Below are positions 26,797 to 36,095 of a DNA stretch of 64,000 nucleotides, one piece after another; position 1 is the stretch's first letter; the number at the start of each line of letters is the position of its first letter. This DNA comes from Bog-756 sp963833585 (GTDB lineage Bacteria; Actinomycetota; Acidimicrobiia; Acidimicrobiales; RAAP-2): the NCBI GenBank assembly GCA_963833585.1, contig CAWHYF010000003.1, positions 372,001 through 436,000 on the forward strand, in the 5' to 3' direction. A model generated the notes under the pieces. The model did no database searches and was not told the DNA's origin. It saw only the letters and a program-made list of their open reading frames with translations. The position numbers and the translations under genes are program-made.

Positions 26797-27769
26797 TCAG
26801 CCGCGTGTCTTGAGCGCCTCGATCAGCTGCGGGAGGACCTTGTGCACGTCGCCGACGATCCCGAGGTCGGCCACCGAGAAGATGGGGGCGTCCTGATCCT
26901 TGTTGATGGCCACGATGTTCTTGGAGTTCTTCATGCCCACGAGGTGCTGGGTGGCGCCGGAGATCCCGCAGGCCACGTACACGGTGGGCTTGACGGTCTT
27001 GCCGGTCTGGCCCACCTGATGGGAGTAGGGAACCCATCCGGCGTCCACGATGGCCCGGCTGGCCCCGGCCGCCCCTTTCAGCAGGGTGGCCAGCTCCTCG
27101 ATCATGGCGTACTGGTCCTTCTCACCGAGGCCACGCCCACCGGACACCACCACGTTGGCCTCGTCCAGCTTGGGACCGGTCCGCTCCTCCACATGGCGGG
27201 CCACGATCTTGGCCGCGTTGGTGGCGCCGGTGTCCGGCGCCGTCAGCGGCCACGACGGCAGCGGGGGCGCCCCCGGAAGGCTCGGCGGCGAAGGACTTGG
27301 CCCGGACGACGAAGATCTGCGGGCCCGCCCCGGTGAACCGGGCCGTGAGGATCTGGCTCCCGCCGAAGATGGCGTGCTGGGACACCAGTCCACCGTCGCC
27401 GGCCGAGAGACCGACCACGTTGGTGAGCACGGGTCGATCGACCTTGACCGACAGGCGACCGGCGATGTCCCGGCCGTCGTAGGTGGCGGGGAACAGGATG
27501 GCGTCGGGCCCCGACCCGGCGGCCACGGCGGCGGCGATGCTGGCGGCTACCGGTGCCCCGGGGAGCGAACCGCCCAGGTCGCCCACATCGTGGACCGTGG
27601 TCACGCCGTACTCACCGAGCGTCCCCGCCACCGAGGCGGTGGCGTCCCCGTAGGCCACGGCCTCCACCGTGCCCCCGAGCTCGCGGGCGGCGGTGATCAG
27701 TTCGAGGGAGGTGGTGATGGGGGCCCCGTCGGCTACTTCGGCCAGGACCCAGATCTTGTCGACAGACAT
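26797..27769 (-). CDS. etfA: Electron transfer flavoprotein alpha subunit (frameshifted)
   Basis: About 323 residues once one base is removed near the G5/C5 runs at 27263-27274. The N-terminal part (IWVLAEVADGAPITTSLELI, then ILFPATYDGRDIAGRL) lies in one frame. The FAD-binding C-terminal part is in the other: SGGRGLGEKDQYAMIEELA, DAGWVPYSHQVGQTGKTVKP and CGISGATQHLVGMKNSKNI. ETF alpha binds FAD and carries electrons from acyl-CoA dehydrogenases to the respiratory chain. It is downstream of etfB in the same operon. As a core gene, the break is probably a sequence error. Confidence 0.9.
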
Positions 27770-27792
27770 GTGTACGTACTCTCCTACCGGTC

Positions 27793-28572
27793 CTAGAGGA
27801 CCTTGAGCTGCTCGAGGAATTCGATGACGCGTGTGTAACCGTCGCCCTCGTCGACGACGATCTCGCCGGACGTGCGGGCCTCGGCGTCGGCCACATCGGT
27901 GACCTCCTGGCGGGAGCCGGACGCCCCGACCTGCCCGGCGTCGACGCCCAGGTCGGCCACGGTCAGCGTCTCGACCGGCTTGGACTTGGCCGCCATGATC
28001 CCCTTGAACGACGGATAGCGCGGTTCGACGACGCCGGCGGTGACCGTGACCAGAGCGGGGAGCGGGCTCTCGACCTCGTCGTAGCCGGCCTCGGTCTGGC
28101 GCTCGACCTTGACGGAATCGCCGGTGATCTCGACCTTCTTGGCGAAGGTCACCGAGGGCAGGCCCAGGAGCTCGGCGATCTGCACCGGGGTGGTGCCGGT
28201 ATAGCCGTCCGTCGATTCGGTGGCGGCGAGGACCAGGTCCGGCTCGGCCCGTTTGATGGCCGCGGCCAGGACCTTGGCCGTCCCGAGGGCATCCGTCCCG
28301 GCCAGCGAGTCGTCACTGATGAGGATGGCCTTGGCGGCACCCATGGCCAATGCCGTCCTGAGCCCAGAGGTCTCCCCGTTGGGAGCCATCGACACCAGGG
28401 TGACGTCGCCGCCCCCGGCGGCATCCGCCAGCTGGAGGGCCATCTCGACACCGTAGGCATCGGAATCGTCCAGGATGAGTTTCCCCTCCCGGACGAGGTT
28501 TTTTGTCCCCGGATCCAAAGCGCCGGGTGCGGCGGGATCGGGGATCTGCTTCACACAGACAACGACGTTCAT
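27793..28572 (-). CDS. etfB: Electron transfer flavoprotein beta subunit
   Basis: 259 residues starting MNVVVCVKQIPDPAAPG at the ATG 28572. The AMP-binding and ETF-beta signature region is VLAATESTDGYTGTTPVQIAELLGLP, followed by VEPRYPSFKGIMAAK. It forms the ETF heterodimer with the alpha subunit encoded 23 bases downstream, and accepts electrons from beta-oxidation flavoproteins. The enoyl-CoA hydratase elsewhere in the window uses the same pathway. An upstream 224-base gap carries the operon's promoter, without a motif I can name. Confidence 0.92.
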   Translation of the reverse strand: MNVVVCVKQIPDPAAPGALDPGTKNLVREGKLILDDSDAYGVEMALQLADAAGGGDVTLVSMAPNGETSGLRTALAMGAAKAILISDDSLAGTDALGTAKVLAAAIKRAEPDLVLAATESTDGYTGTTPVQIAELLGLPSVTFAKKVEITGDSVKVERQTEAGYDEVESPLPALVTVTAGVVEPRYPSFKGIMAAKSKPVETLTVADLGVDAGQVGASGSRQEVTDVADAEARTSGEIVVDEGDGYTRVIEFLEQLKVL

Positions 28573-28796
28573 GGGCGTGCATTGTTGTTGAAATTCGGTC
28601 CATCGACCAATCGGGCCGTCCTGCCTGGTCAGGACCCCACCCACTCCACGGGTCCTCGAGATGGTCGCACGGGGCGGTCGGAGACCGGTCCGAGCAGGGA
28701 TCCGACCGGCTCCGGGCCGGGAATCGAACGGTCGCGGTTGACGGCACCGGCGTCAACCGGTCGGTGAGGGGAGCGACCGGGGCCGACGGGACCCGG

Positions 28797-29499
28797 TCAG
28801 GAGGATTCCAGCACCGACAGCGCCAGGGTCACATCGTCGGTGATCACCGTGTCGACGCCCAGGGCCGCCACCTCCCGCAGACGCGACGGGTCGTTGATCG
28901 TCCAGGCGGCCACGGCCAGCCCGGCCGCATGAGCCTGCTTCCACCAGGGCCCCGTCGATCAGCGAGGCGTGCGGATGGAGCGCCCCGCATTGGCGCTCCA
29001 CGGCCATGGCCACGCAGGCGGAGGGGTCGAACCAGCTGGCCACCAGGAGCCCCGTGGCGACTTCCGGCCGGACGGCGTGCACGGCCTCGAGGGAGCCCGG
29101 CCAGAACGAGGAGACCACCGTCCCGGACTGCCGGTCGGTCCCGGCCACCAATTCGGCCACCTCCCGGGCCATCTGTTCGTCGGGGTCGAATCCCGGCTCG
29201 CCGGGCAGGTTCTTGAGCTCGATGTTGAGCTCGAGCCCCTCGCAGGCGTCGAGCGCCTCCGAGAGCAGGGCCACCGACTCGGGGAGGTGGTCCGAGGGCA
29301 GTTGGCAGACGGGTCCCAATCCCGTGAGCTCGGGATCGTGCTGGACGACCAGGACCCCGTCCGCCGTCCGACGGACGTCCAGCTCCACGCCGTCGGCGCC
29401 GAGGCGGCGGGCTCGGAAGAAGGCCTCCAGGGAGTTCTCCCGGATGCCGAGGGCCGGATCGGGGCTGCCTCGGTGGGCGTGGACGACCGGTACCGTCAT
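28797..29499 (-). CDS. Glycerophosphodiester phosphodiesterase (frameshifted)
   Basis: About 233 residues. The GDPD core is intact at the N-terminus: AHRGSPDPA with the catalytic His, ENSLEAFFRARRLGADGVELDV with the metal-binding Glu/Asp, and VVQHDPELTG with the second His. A shift at about 28939-28942 moves the end into another frame, which reads QAHAAGLAVAAWTINDPSRL and GVDTVITDDV before a TGA at 28797. Removing one base restores the barrel. It hydrolyses glycerophosphodiesters to glycerol-3-phosphate and an alcohol. A sequence error is likely. Confidence 0.85.
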
Positions 29500-29666
29500 C
29501 GTTCCGGGATCCTCCTCGGACTGGCCGTCTCCGGGGTGCCCCTCTGGGTGGTCATGGGCAGTTCGGGGGCGCAATTCCCCCGCAGGAACCGGTTGCACCG
29601 GTGAGTGCCGATGATTACTCTAGTGAACGAAACCTGAACGGCCGGTGACACCTTTGCGCCGAGCTA

Positions 29667-29682
29667 TGTGAAACGGATCACA
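29667..29682. promoter_or_regulatory. CRP/GlxR-type binding site upstream of whiB1
   Basis: TGTGA-AACGGA-TCACA is a perfect match to the cAMP-receptor-protein consensus TGTGA-N6-TCACA. Its centre is about 42 bases upstream of the whiB start. In M. tuberculosis, whiB1 is a known CRP (Rv3676) target, so the site is in the expected place. Confidence 0.75.
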
Positions 29683-29716
29683 AACAGATCTCGGGAACGG
29701 GAGCGGAGGAAGCATC

Positions 29717-30007
29717 GTGGCCCTTATGTGGAACCGGACGGTCGAGTGGGACGACGGCGACTGGCGCTATCTGGCTGCTTGTCGCAGTACCGAACCCGAT
29801 CTCTTCTTCCCCATCGGAACGACCGGTCCGGCCATCGACCAGATCGAGGCGGCCAAGCGGGTCTGTCGGGGATGCGATGCCCAGGAGCCGTGCCTCGACT
29901 TCGCCTTGGCCACCAACCAGGAGTCCGGTGTCTGGGGCGGGACCTCCGAAGAAGAGCGGCGCAAGCTCCGCAAGGCGTGGTTGGCCGCCCGCCGCCGGGC
30001 GTCCTGA
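29717..30007 (+). CDS. whiB1: WhiB-family Fe-S transcriptional regulator, WhiB1-like
   Basis: 96 residues. The four cluster-ligand Cys are C22, C50, C53 and C59 (C-x27-C-x2-C-x5-C), followed by the GVWGGTSEEERR turn (71-82) and a basic helix KLRKAWLAARRR. DLFFPIGTTGPAIDQIEAAK closely resembles WhiB1. WhiB proteins carry an NO-sensitive 4Fe-4S cluster and work with the primary sigma factor region 4. GTG at 29717 follows GGAGG; an ATG three codons later is possible. The orthology call rests on sequence, the convergent pdtaS neighbour and the upstream CRP site. Confidence 0.88.
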   Translation: MALMWNRTVEWDDGDWRYLAACRSTEPDLFFPIGTTGPAIDQIEAAKRVCRGCDAQEPCLDFALATNQESGVWGGTSEEERRKLRKAWLAARRRAS

Positions 30008-30091
30008 CCCTGGCGCCCGACCCCGACCGTCCGACCCTCCGGTCTTCGACTCCAACCCCCGGTCCCCCGCCGCCGACGCCGACCTCCGGCT

Positions 30092-31705
30092 TCACAGTCC
30101 GGCCACCTCACCGTCCTGCACCGGAAGTTCGATGACCACGACGGTCCCCCGGACCCCGGGATGGTCGTCACTGCGGTTGCGCATGGTGATGGTTCCGTCC
30201 AACTGACTCCGGACCAGGTCCCGGACGATCGACAGGCCCAGGCTCTGGGTGGCGTCGATGTCGAACCCCTCGGGGAGACCCGACCCGTTGTCGATGACTT
30301 CCAACGTGAGGGCCGCGAGGTCATTGACCAGGTGCACCCGGATGTGTCCTGGGGGCTGTGCCTCGCGCCGTCCCACGTCCTCCGCGGCACCCGATCCGTC
30401 CGGGCCCACCGGTCCCTGGCCGCCGGTCTCCCAGATGGCGTCGGTGAAGGCGTGCTCCACGGCGTTCTGCAGGAGTTCGGCCAACACCACGGCCAACGGC
30501 GTGGCCACGTCGGCCGGCACCTCGCCCAGTTCGCCGGTCACCTCGAACGTGAGGCCCCGGCCCTGGACCACCGAGTCCTCGGCCATCCGGATGAGGGACG
30601 TCACGATCTCGTCGAAAGGCACCTGGTCGCTCGGCTCGCGGGACAGGATCTCGTGGACGATGGCGATGGAGCGGACCCGGCGCTCCGCCTCGAACAGGGC
30701 GACCCTGCCCTCGCCCCGGGGAAGTCGGCGGGCCTGGAGCCGCAACAGCGCCGAGATGGTCTGGAGGTTGTTCTTCACCCGGTGGTGAACCTCGCGGATG
30801 GCGGCGTCCTTGGACAGGAGGAGCCGGTCGAGGCGGCGCACGTCGGTCACGTCACGGAGCAGCACCAGACATCCCGTGACCACATCGGCGGCCATCAGGG
30901 GGATGCAGTGGAGCAGCACCGTCACATCCGGCCTCCGCTCGACCTCCTCGACGACCGGGAGTGCTGAGGCCAGGGCCCACTCGATGGCCGACTCCTCGAT
31001 ACCCAGGTCGGTCAGGCGGCGGCCCTCGGTCTGGGAGTACATGCCCATCCGGTGCAGCGCGTTGGTCGCATTGGGCGAGGCATAGCGGACCCGGCCCTCC
31101 TCGTCGACCACCACCACCCCGTCCCCCACTCTCGGGGCCTCCTCGGTGGCCACCTCCTCGCTGGGAAAGGGGAAGGTCGACTCCGAGATCATCACCGCGA
31201 ACCGGTCGAACAGATCCCGGTAGGTGCGCTCGAGGTGGCCGGGCCGTCGGCCGGCACCGGCCGCCAGCCGGGCCAGGACCGCCACCGTCGTCCCCTCGCA
31301 CCGGACCGGGATGCAGTGGAGCCGGACCGGTTCGTCGCCGGGCTCGAGGGGTACCTCCCCGCGGGTCACCTCGCCGGTGGCAACCGTCTGGACGGCGAGC
31401 GGCCAATCGGCCGCCGCCACCGTCTGGCCCACCAGATCGTGCTCCACCACGGTGGCGCTGTTCGAGGGTCGCATCTGCCCCAGGATGACCAGCTCGGTGG
31501 CATCGTCGTGCCCCGCCCCGGTGGGTCCGTCCCGGCCCTGTTCCCCCGGCCGGGCCGGGGGGCGGGCCATCGGGGCCAGCAACACCAGGTCGGAGAAGGA
31601 CAGGTCGGCCAGGATGCCCCAGGTCCCGAGCAGGCGCTGCAGGTGGCCGAGCTGGGCCTCGTCCAGATTGGTGCGCTCGAAGGCCAGTTCCGCCGGAGTG
31701 GCCAC
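30092..31705 (-). CDS. pdtaS: PdtaS-like sensor histidine kinase (GAF/PAS + HisKA_2 + HATPase)
   Basis: 537 residues without membrane helices. An N-terminal GAF-like region (about 1-175) contains the SDLVLLAPM strand. A PAS domain (about 195-300) includes GDGVVVVDEEGRVRYASPNA. HisKA_2 has the phospho-acceptor in EVHHRVKNNLQTISALLRLQ, and the HATPase has LLQNAVEHAF (N box) and DNGSGLPEG. This is the soluble kinase that, in mycobacteria, phosphorylates the RNA-binding antiterminator PdtaR. It is convergent with whiB1, the same arrangement as Rv3219/Rv3220c. No PdtaR is in the window. Start GTG. Confidence 0.88.
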   Translation of the reverse strand: MATPAELAFERTNLDEAQLGHLQRLLGTWGILADLSFSDLVLLAPMARPPARPGEQGRDGPTGAGHDDATELVILGQMRPSNSATVVEHDLVGQTVAAADWPLAVQTVATGEVTRGEVPLEPGDEPVRLHCIPVRCEGTTVAVLARLAAGAGRRPGHLERTYRDLFDRFAVMISESTFPFPSEEVATEEAPRVGDGVVVVDEEGRVRYASPNATNALHRMGMYSQTEGRRLTDLGIEESAIEWALASALPVVEEVERRPDVTVLLHCIPLMAADVVTGCLVLLRDVTDVRRLDRLLLSKDAAIREVHHRVKNNLQTISALLRLQARRLPRGEGRVALFEAERRVRSIAIVHEILSREPSDQVPFDEIVTSLIRMAEDSVVQGRGLTFEVTGELGEVPADVATPLAVVLAELLQNAVEHAFTDAIWETGGQGPVGPDGSGAAEDVGRREAQPPGHIRVHLVNDLAALTLEVIDNGSGLPEGFDIDATQSLGLSIVRDLVRSQLDGTITMRNRSDDHPGVRGTVVVIELPVQDGEVAGL

Positions 31706-31706
31706 G

Positions 31707-32591
31707 TCAGCTCTCCCCGGGCGGGTCCAGGTCCACCCGATAGGGGCGGCGGCCCCGGTAGCCCTGGAGGGTGGTCACACCCTCCGCCCGGAGCAGATCC
31801 CGCAGGTCGTCGGCACGGTCCGCCACATCGGGGAGGGCGTGGGCGTCGGACGCGGTGGTGAGGGGGACCCCCCGGTCCACCAGGCGGTGGAGCAGCGGCG
31901 GGGCCGGGTACTCCTCAGCGACGGGCTTCTTCCACCCGGCCGACGAGACCTCGGCGGCCATCCCGGACCTCACGGCGGCCTCGGTGATCCGGTCGTAGTA
32001 CTCGTCCGGGACCGTCGGGACCCGCCCGGCCACCTTGGCCAGGTCGGGATGGGCGAAGACGTCGCACACCCCTGACGCCCCCAGTTCCTCCATGGCCTGC
32101 GTGTACTCGTCCCATACCTGGTCGATCTGGCGGACGTCCCACTCTGCCATCACCAGCGGGTCGTTCAACACATCGAACCGCCACGCCCCCAGCCAGTGGA
32201 CCGAGCCGAGGAGCACGTCGAAGGGGTACCCGTCGAGCAGTCCGGCCACCTGATCCATGCGGTCTTGGTAGTAGTCGACCTCGAGACCGAGGACCACCGG
32301 CAGCCCCTGGGCCTTGACCGCCTCCACCGCCTCGACGTACCGGTCGAGGTCGACCCGGGCGTGGTGGTCCCAATAGGCGGCCATCCCCGGTCGGAGCGCA
32401 TCGCCGGGCAGATCGTCCCAGAACCCGCCGAGCAGGTCCTGGGCCTGGGTGAAGCGAAACAGATGCTCGGTCAGGGCGATCTCGGTGATCCCCGCCTCCA
32501 CGGCGCGGTGGCAGTACGCCGCCACCTGCTCCTCGGTGGCCTCGGCGTCGGCCTGCGTATGGGGCCAGAGATGGAGGTGGTAGTCCAGCAC
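31707..32591 (-). CDS. PHP-domain phosphoesterase, histidinol-phosphatase-like
   Basis: 294 residues. Metal-binding motifs are DYHLHLWPH at the N-terminus, ALTEHLFRF, VDYYQDR, GSVHWLGAW and, near the end, TASDAHALPDV, as in HisJ/HisK-type PHP phosphatases. It is predicted to hydrolyse a small phosphate ester, possibly histidinol phosphate; no other his genes are close. A GTG at 32591 (VLDYHLHLW) is chosen because upstream codons in the frame lack PHP similarity. The stop is one base before pdtaS, and an O-methyltransferase precedes it by eight bases, so the three are likely co-transcribed. Confidence 0.8.
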   Translation of the reverse strand: MLDYHLHLWPHTQADAEATEEQVAAYCHRAVEAGITEIALTEHLFRFTQAQDLLGGFWDDLPGDALRPGMAAYWDHHARVDLDRYVEAVEAVKAQGLPVVLGLEVDYYQDRMDQVAGLLDGYPFDVLLGSVHWLGAWRFDVLNDPLVMAEWDVRQIDQVWDEYTQAMEELGASGVCDVFAHPDLAKVAGRVPTVPDEYYDRITEAAVRSGMAAEVSSAGWKKPVAEEYPAPPLLHRLVDRGVPLTTASDAHALPDVADRADDLRDLLRAEGVTTLQGYRGRRPYRVDLDPPGES

Positions 32592-32599
32592 GCCGTCGC

Positions 32600-33244
32600 C
32601 TACCCGGCGGGCCGGATGAGGGTGACCCCGTCCCGGACCGTGGTCTGCACCGCCACGACCCGTGGATCCACTGACAGCGCGTCGTTGAACCGCCGCAGGG
32701 TCTCGGTGTCGGCAGTGGTGTCGGCCGGGTCGAGGATCCGACCACTCCACAGGGTGTTGTCGGCGGCGATCAGGCCCCGGGGGGACAGCTTGGGGAGCAC
32801 CGCCTCCAGGTAGGCGGGGTAACCCGACTTGTCGGCGTCGATGAACACCAGGTCGAAGGGCCCGGGGAGGGAAGCGATGGTCTCGAGGGCTGGTCCCACC
32901 ACCACCTCGATGACCTCTGCATACGGGCTGCCGGCGATGTGGCGGCGGGCGAACTCGGCGTGCACCGGCGAGATCTCACAGGTGGTGATCCGACCTCCCG
33001 GGGCCAGCCCTGCGGCCATGGCCAGCGCCGAGTACCCGCCGAACGTCCCGATCTCGAGTACCGACCGGGCGCCCAGGGCGAAGGTCAACATCTCGAGGAA
33101 GCGGCCCTCCAGTCGGCCGACCATCATGCCGGGGGCCTCCAGCGTGGCTCGAAGGTCGGTGGCCAACTCCTCGAGGTAGGCGGGAGGAGGGGTGGTGTGG
33201 GCCTCGGCGTAGGCCTCGAGCCTGGGGTCGACGATGTCTGTCAC
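32600..33244 (-). CDS. Class I SAM-dependent O-methyltransferase (caffeoyl-CoA OMT-like)
   Basis: 214 residues. SAM-binding motif I is SVLEIGTFGGYSALAMA, an acidic ribose contact follows in ITTCEIS, and FDLVFIDADKSGYPAYL holds the metal-linked Asp typical of catechol/CCoA-OMT enzymes. DNTLWSGRI supplies the final metal ligand region. It methylates a hydroxyl, probably on a catechol-like substrate, in a divalent-metal-dependent way. The start is GTG at 33244. It heads the OMT-PHP-pdtaS unit. Confidence 0.88.
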   Translation of the reverse strand: MTDIVDPRLEAYAEAHTTPPPAYLEELATDLRATLEAPGMMVGRLEGRFLEMLTFALGARSVLEIGTFGGYSALAMAAGLAPGGRITTCEISPVHAEFARRHIAGSPYAEVIEVVVGPALETIASLPGPFDLVFIDADKSGYPAYLEAVLPKLSPRGLIAADNTLWSGRILDPADTTADTETLRRFNDALSVDPRVVAVQTTVRDGVTLIRPAG

Positions 33245-33293
33245 GGATGCATCGTAAAGCAGCGGGGACGCAGGTCCGAGCGGCCGGCCCCGC

Positions 33294-34577
33294 CTACTCC
33301 CAGATCTGTTCGCCGAGTCGGACCAGTCCGGGGAGATCGAAGATGTCGGTGTCGAAGAACGGCACCGTGGCGAGCACGTCCGGCACGACCGAGAGCATGG
33401 ACCGCTCCTCCATCTCACGGAGGGCCACCACCTGGAAGTTCAGGTAGCTCTCGGCCACCTCGGTGAGCACCCGGGCAATCTGGTCCGGGTCGTCGAGGCC
33501 GGCATCGATGGCCCCCAGGGCCGGCACCAGCTGCTCGGCCATCCCGACGGCGTGCTGGCGAAGGTGTTCGGCCACCCGCGCCCCCTCCGTACCGCGCAGG
33601 TAGTCGGGCAGGACCTTGTTCAGCACGATGGCCCCCAGGTGGAGCCGGCGGGAGGTGAGTTGCTCGGCGAAGAACTCGGCCTCCCGAAGCGGCACCGCCT
33701 CCAGGGTGGACACCACGAGGAAGGTGGTGCGGCGGTCCGAGAGGAGCCGGCCCACCGATTGCGACCGCTCGACGAACCCGCCGTACATCGACTGGAACAG
33801 GATGAAGAACTCGGAGATGTCGGCCAGGAACTCGGTGCCCAGGATCCGGTCGGCCACCTGGTAGAAGGGCTTGGTGGCCACATTCACCAGGCGCGAACGG
33901 TAGGGAACGATCAGCCACCGGAGCAGGCGGGAGGAGAAGAAGTCGGCCATCCGCTGAGGGGCGTCCAGGAAGTCCAGGGCGTTGCGGGTGGGCGGGGTGT
34001 CGACCACGATGAGGTCGTAGTCGCTCTCCGAGTGGATCTCGTACAGCCGCTCCATGGCGATGTAGTCGTGACTCTGGACGAACTTTCCCGAGATGTTCTG
34101 GTACAGGGGATTGGCCAGGATCTCGTCCCGGGTCTGGGCGTCGGGAGCATGCCGGCGGATCAGCTCGTCCCACGACTCCTTGGTGTCGAGCATGGCTGCC
34201 CACAGCTGGCCGCGCGGCTTGATCCCGACCGAGCGGAACGCCTCGTCAGGCACCCGGTGCTCGGTGTTGCCGATCCCGTCCAGCCCGAGGGCGTCGGCCA
34301 GGCGCCTGGCCGGATCGACGGTCAGGACCAGGACCTTGCTGCCGTGCCGGATGGCGGCCATGATCGCCGCTGCTGCCGCGGTGGTGGTCTTGCCCACTCC
34401 CCCGGGCCCGCAGGCCACGACGATCTCCTTGGTGGCGAGCAGCCCGTCCATGGACCCGCTGCCCGCCGACGAGACGTTGGTCGCTTCGCCCACCGACTGG
34501 GGGCCGCCTCCGCCGCCATGAGATCCCCGGCCCCCGCGGCTCGACCGCGCCGGGCGGGAGGTCCGGGGTCCCGCCAT
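33294..34577 (-). CDS. ArsA/Get3-like ATPase, second of a tandem pair
   Basis: 427 residues. A Gly/Ser-rich N-terminal extension (~45 residues) precedes a deviant P-loop CGPGGVGKTTT, switch I/II-like VLTVDPARRLADAL and IVVDTPPTRNALDFLD. The ArsA-type A-loop region is VLNKVLPDYLRG. The ATG at 34577 overlaps the upstream ArsA stop (TGATG). The pair resembles the mycobacterial Rv3679/Rv3680 anion-transporter-type ATPases, which form a hetero-oligomer. No ArsB-like pump is nearby, so a targeting or metabolic-sensing role is as likely as transport. Confidence 0.85.
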   Translation of the reverse strand: MAGPRTSRPARSSRGGRGSHGGGGGPQSVGEATNVSSAGSGSMDGLLATKEIVVACGPGGVGKTTTAAAAAIMAAIRHGSKVLVLTVDPARRLADALGLDGIGNTEHRVPDEAFRSVGIKPRGQLWAAMLDTKESWDELIRRHAPDAQTRDEILANPLYQNISGKFVQSHDYIAMERLYEIHSESDYDLIVVDTPPTRNALDFLDAPQRMADFFSSRLLRWLIVPYRSRLVNVATKPFYQVADRILGTEFLADISEFFILFQSMYGGFVERSQSVGRLLSDRRTTFLVVSTLEAVPLREAEFFAEQLTSRRLHLGAIVLNKVLPDYLRGTEGARVAEHLRQHAVGMAEQLVPALGAIDAGLDDPDQIARVLTEVAESYLNFQVVALREMEERSMLSVVPDVLATVPFFDTDIFDLPGLVRLGEQIWE

Positions 34578-35524
34578 CAGTACCCCAGCTCCTCGCCCAG
34601 GGAGGCGGCCACCTGCCGGGTGGTGCGGAGCCCGTGGGACCGAGTGAACAGGTACGGGAGGTAGAGCATCGGCACGTTGCCGTCGATACCCTGGCGCAGA
34701 CGGTCGAGATGGGTGGTACGGGTACGGCGCATGGTGACGGCCAGCCGGGCCGCGTCGAGGACCGGGCCGGCATCCCCACCGGCCAACTCGTCCAGTGTCC
34801 CGAGGGGCCCGGGCTCGCCGAGGGCATCGAATACGGCTTCCTCCTGGCGACCGAAGAGCTCGGGGAGCACCCGGTTGACCACCACCGCCGACAGCTGGAC
34901 GGTGGTCTCGTCCCGCACCCGGTCCGCCAGCTCGATGGTCTCGTTCACCGGCATCTCCTCCGGGGTGCACACCGCGGCCAAACCGGTCGTCCGGGGGTCC
35001 GAGAGGATCTCCAGCAACCAGTCCGTCTGGGTCCGGATGAGGCCCACCTTGACCAGGCTGTTGATGGCCTGCGGGGCTGCCAGCTGTCCGATGATGTGCC
35101 CCGAGGCCGGTGCGTCCACGACGACCAGGTCGTAGTTGCGCTCCCGCACCTCGTAGCAGAGCTTGCCCACCGTCAGGATCTCCCGCACCCCTGGCGCGGC
35201 GGTGGCCACGAAGTCGAAGGCCTTGGCCAACGGGCCGATGCGCCCCACCACGGGGATCTTCAGCTGGAGCTTCAGGTACTCGCGGAGCGAGGCCTCCGTG
35301 TCCATGGTCATGGCGAACAGTCCCGGGAGGATCTCACGCTCGTTGAAGGCGGTGGGCGGTGCCTCATAGAACCCGGCGACGTCGCCCTTGGCATCGACTT
35401 CGCAGATCAGCACCCGCTTCCCCCGTAGCGAGGCCAGGAGAGCCAGGGCCGAGGCCACCGTCGTCTTCCCGACACCGCCCTTCCCGGTGACGAAGAGCAG
35501 CTTGAGGTCGAGGAGGGCGCTCAT
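34577..35524 (-). CDS. ArsA/Get3-like ATPase, first of a tandem pair
   Basis: 315 residues. Deviant P-loop VTGKGGVGKTTVASALAL, switch I ICEVDAKGDVAGFYE, and switch II LVVVDAPASGHIIGQL. An A-loop-type VVVNRVLPELFG follows. The protein lacks the N-terminal extension of its partner and is shorter, matching the smaller member of actinobacterial ArsA pairs. It is translationally coupled to the second ATPase. Nucleotide-dependent dimerisation is expected from the family; the cargo or partner is unknown. Confidence 0.85.
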   Translation of the reverse strand: MSALLDLKLLFVTGKGGVGKTTVASALALLASLRGKRVLICEVDAKGDVAGFYEAPPTAFNEREILPGLFAMTMDTEASLREYLKLQLKIPVVGRIGPLAKAFDFVATAAPGVREILTVGKLCYEVRERNYDLVVVDAPASGHIIGQLAAPQAINSLVKVGLIRTQTDWLLEILSDPRTTGLAAVCTPEEMPVNETIELADRVRDETTVQLSAVVVNRVLPELFGRQEEAVFDALGEPGPLGTLDELAGGDAGPVLDAARLAVTMRRTRTTHLDRLRQGIDGNVPMLYLPYLFTRSHGLRTTRQVAASLGEELGY

Positions 35525-35725
35525 CGAACCACGACCCGGAGCGCGCCCCGGAGCGCGACCCCAGAGGAGGACCAGGGGGATACCAGGTGGCGGGGGCCGC
35601 CGCGCACCGACCGAATGGTGGCGCCGGCCGTCGGGCGGCGAGCGTCGGGTGGCAGCACCGGCCGTGGGCACGTGGTCCGCGCCATCAGCGCTCCGATCCG
35701 CACCGAGGGCGGTGGTGCTGTCCGA

Positions 35726-35962
35726 TCAGGCGATCCCGAACCCGACTCGCCGGTCGGAGGCCGGTGGATCCACCTCGATGTAGGCAACCTTGCCCACCGG
35801 CACTCCGACCTGCCGGCCCTTCCGATCGGTCAGCCAGAGGACGGTCCCGTCCTGGCCCAGCGCCGTCTCGACGTCGGCCAGGACCTTCTCGCGGTCCGCA
35901 TCATCGGGCAACTCGATGTCGAGCTCCTTCATCGACTGCACGATTCCGATACGCACGTCCAC
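35726..35962 (-). CDS. DUF3107-family protein
   Basis: 78 residues starting GTG (MDVRIGIVQSMKELDIELPD). The compact alpha/beta pattern and the central WLTDRKGRQVGVPVGKVAYIEVD are the hallmark of this small actinobacterium-specific family. Function unknown; length is normal. It diverges from the dGTPase gene over a 218-base gap with a CCGCCG-type low-complexity stretch. Confidence 0.85.
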   Translation of the reverse strand: MDVRIGIVQSMKELDIELPDDADREKVLADVETALGQDGTVLWLTDRKGRQVGVPVGKVAYIEVDPPASDRRVGFGIA

Positions 35963-36035
35963 CTGGCACGCTCCTCTCAGCTGGGCCCGGCAGGACTGCC
36001 GGTCGCCACCGACGATACAAGGTCCACGGTGCCGG

Positions 36036-36095
36036 GCGTCCCGCCGCCCCGCCGTCCCGCCGTCCCCGCCGTCCCCGCCGCCCCGCCGTCCCGTC
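36036..36095. repeat. Low-complexity CCGCCG(T/C)CCC stretch
   Basis: About 60 bases built from short CCGCCGTCC- and CCGCCGCCCC-like units in the DUF3107/dgt intergenic region. It contains no plausible start codon context and could form slipped structures. Confidence 0.7.
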
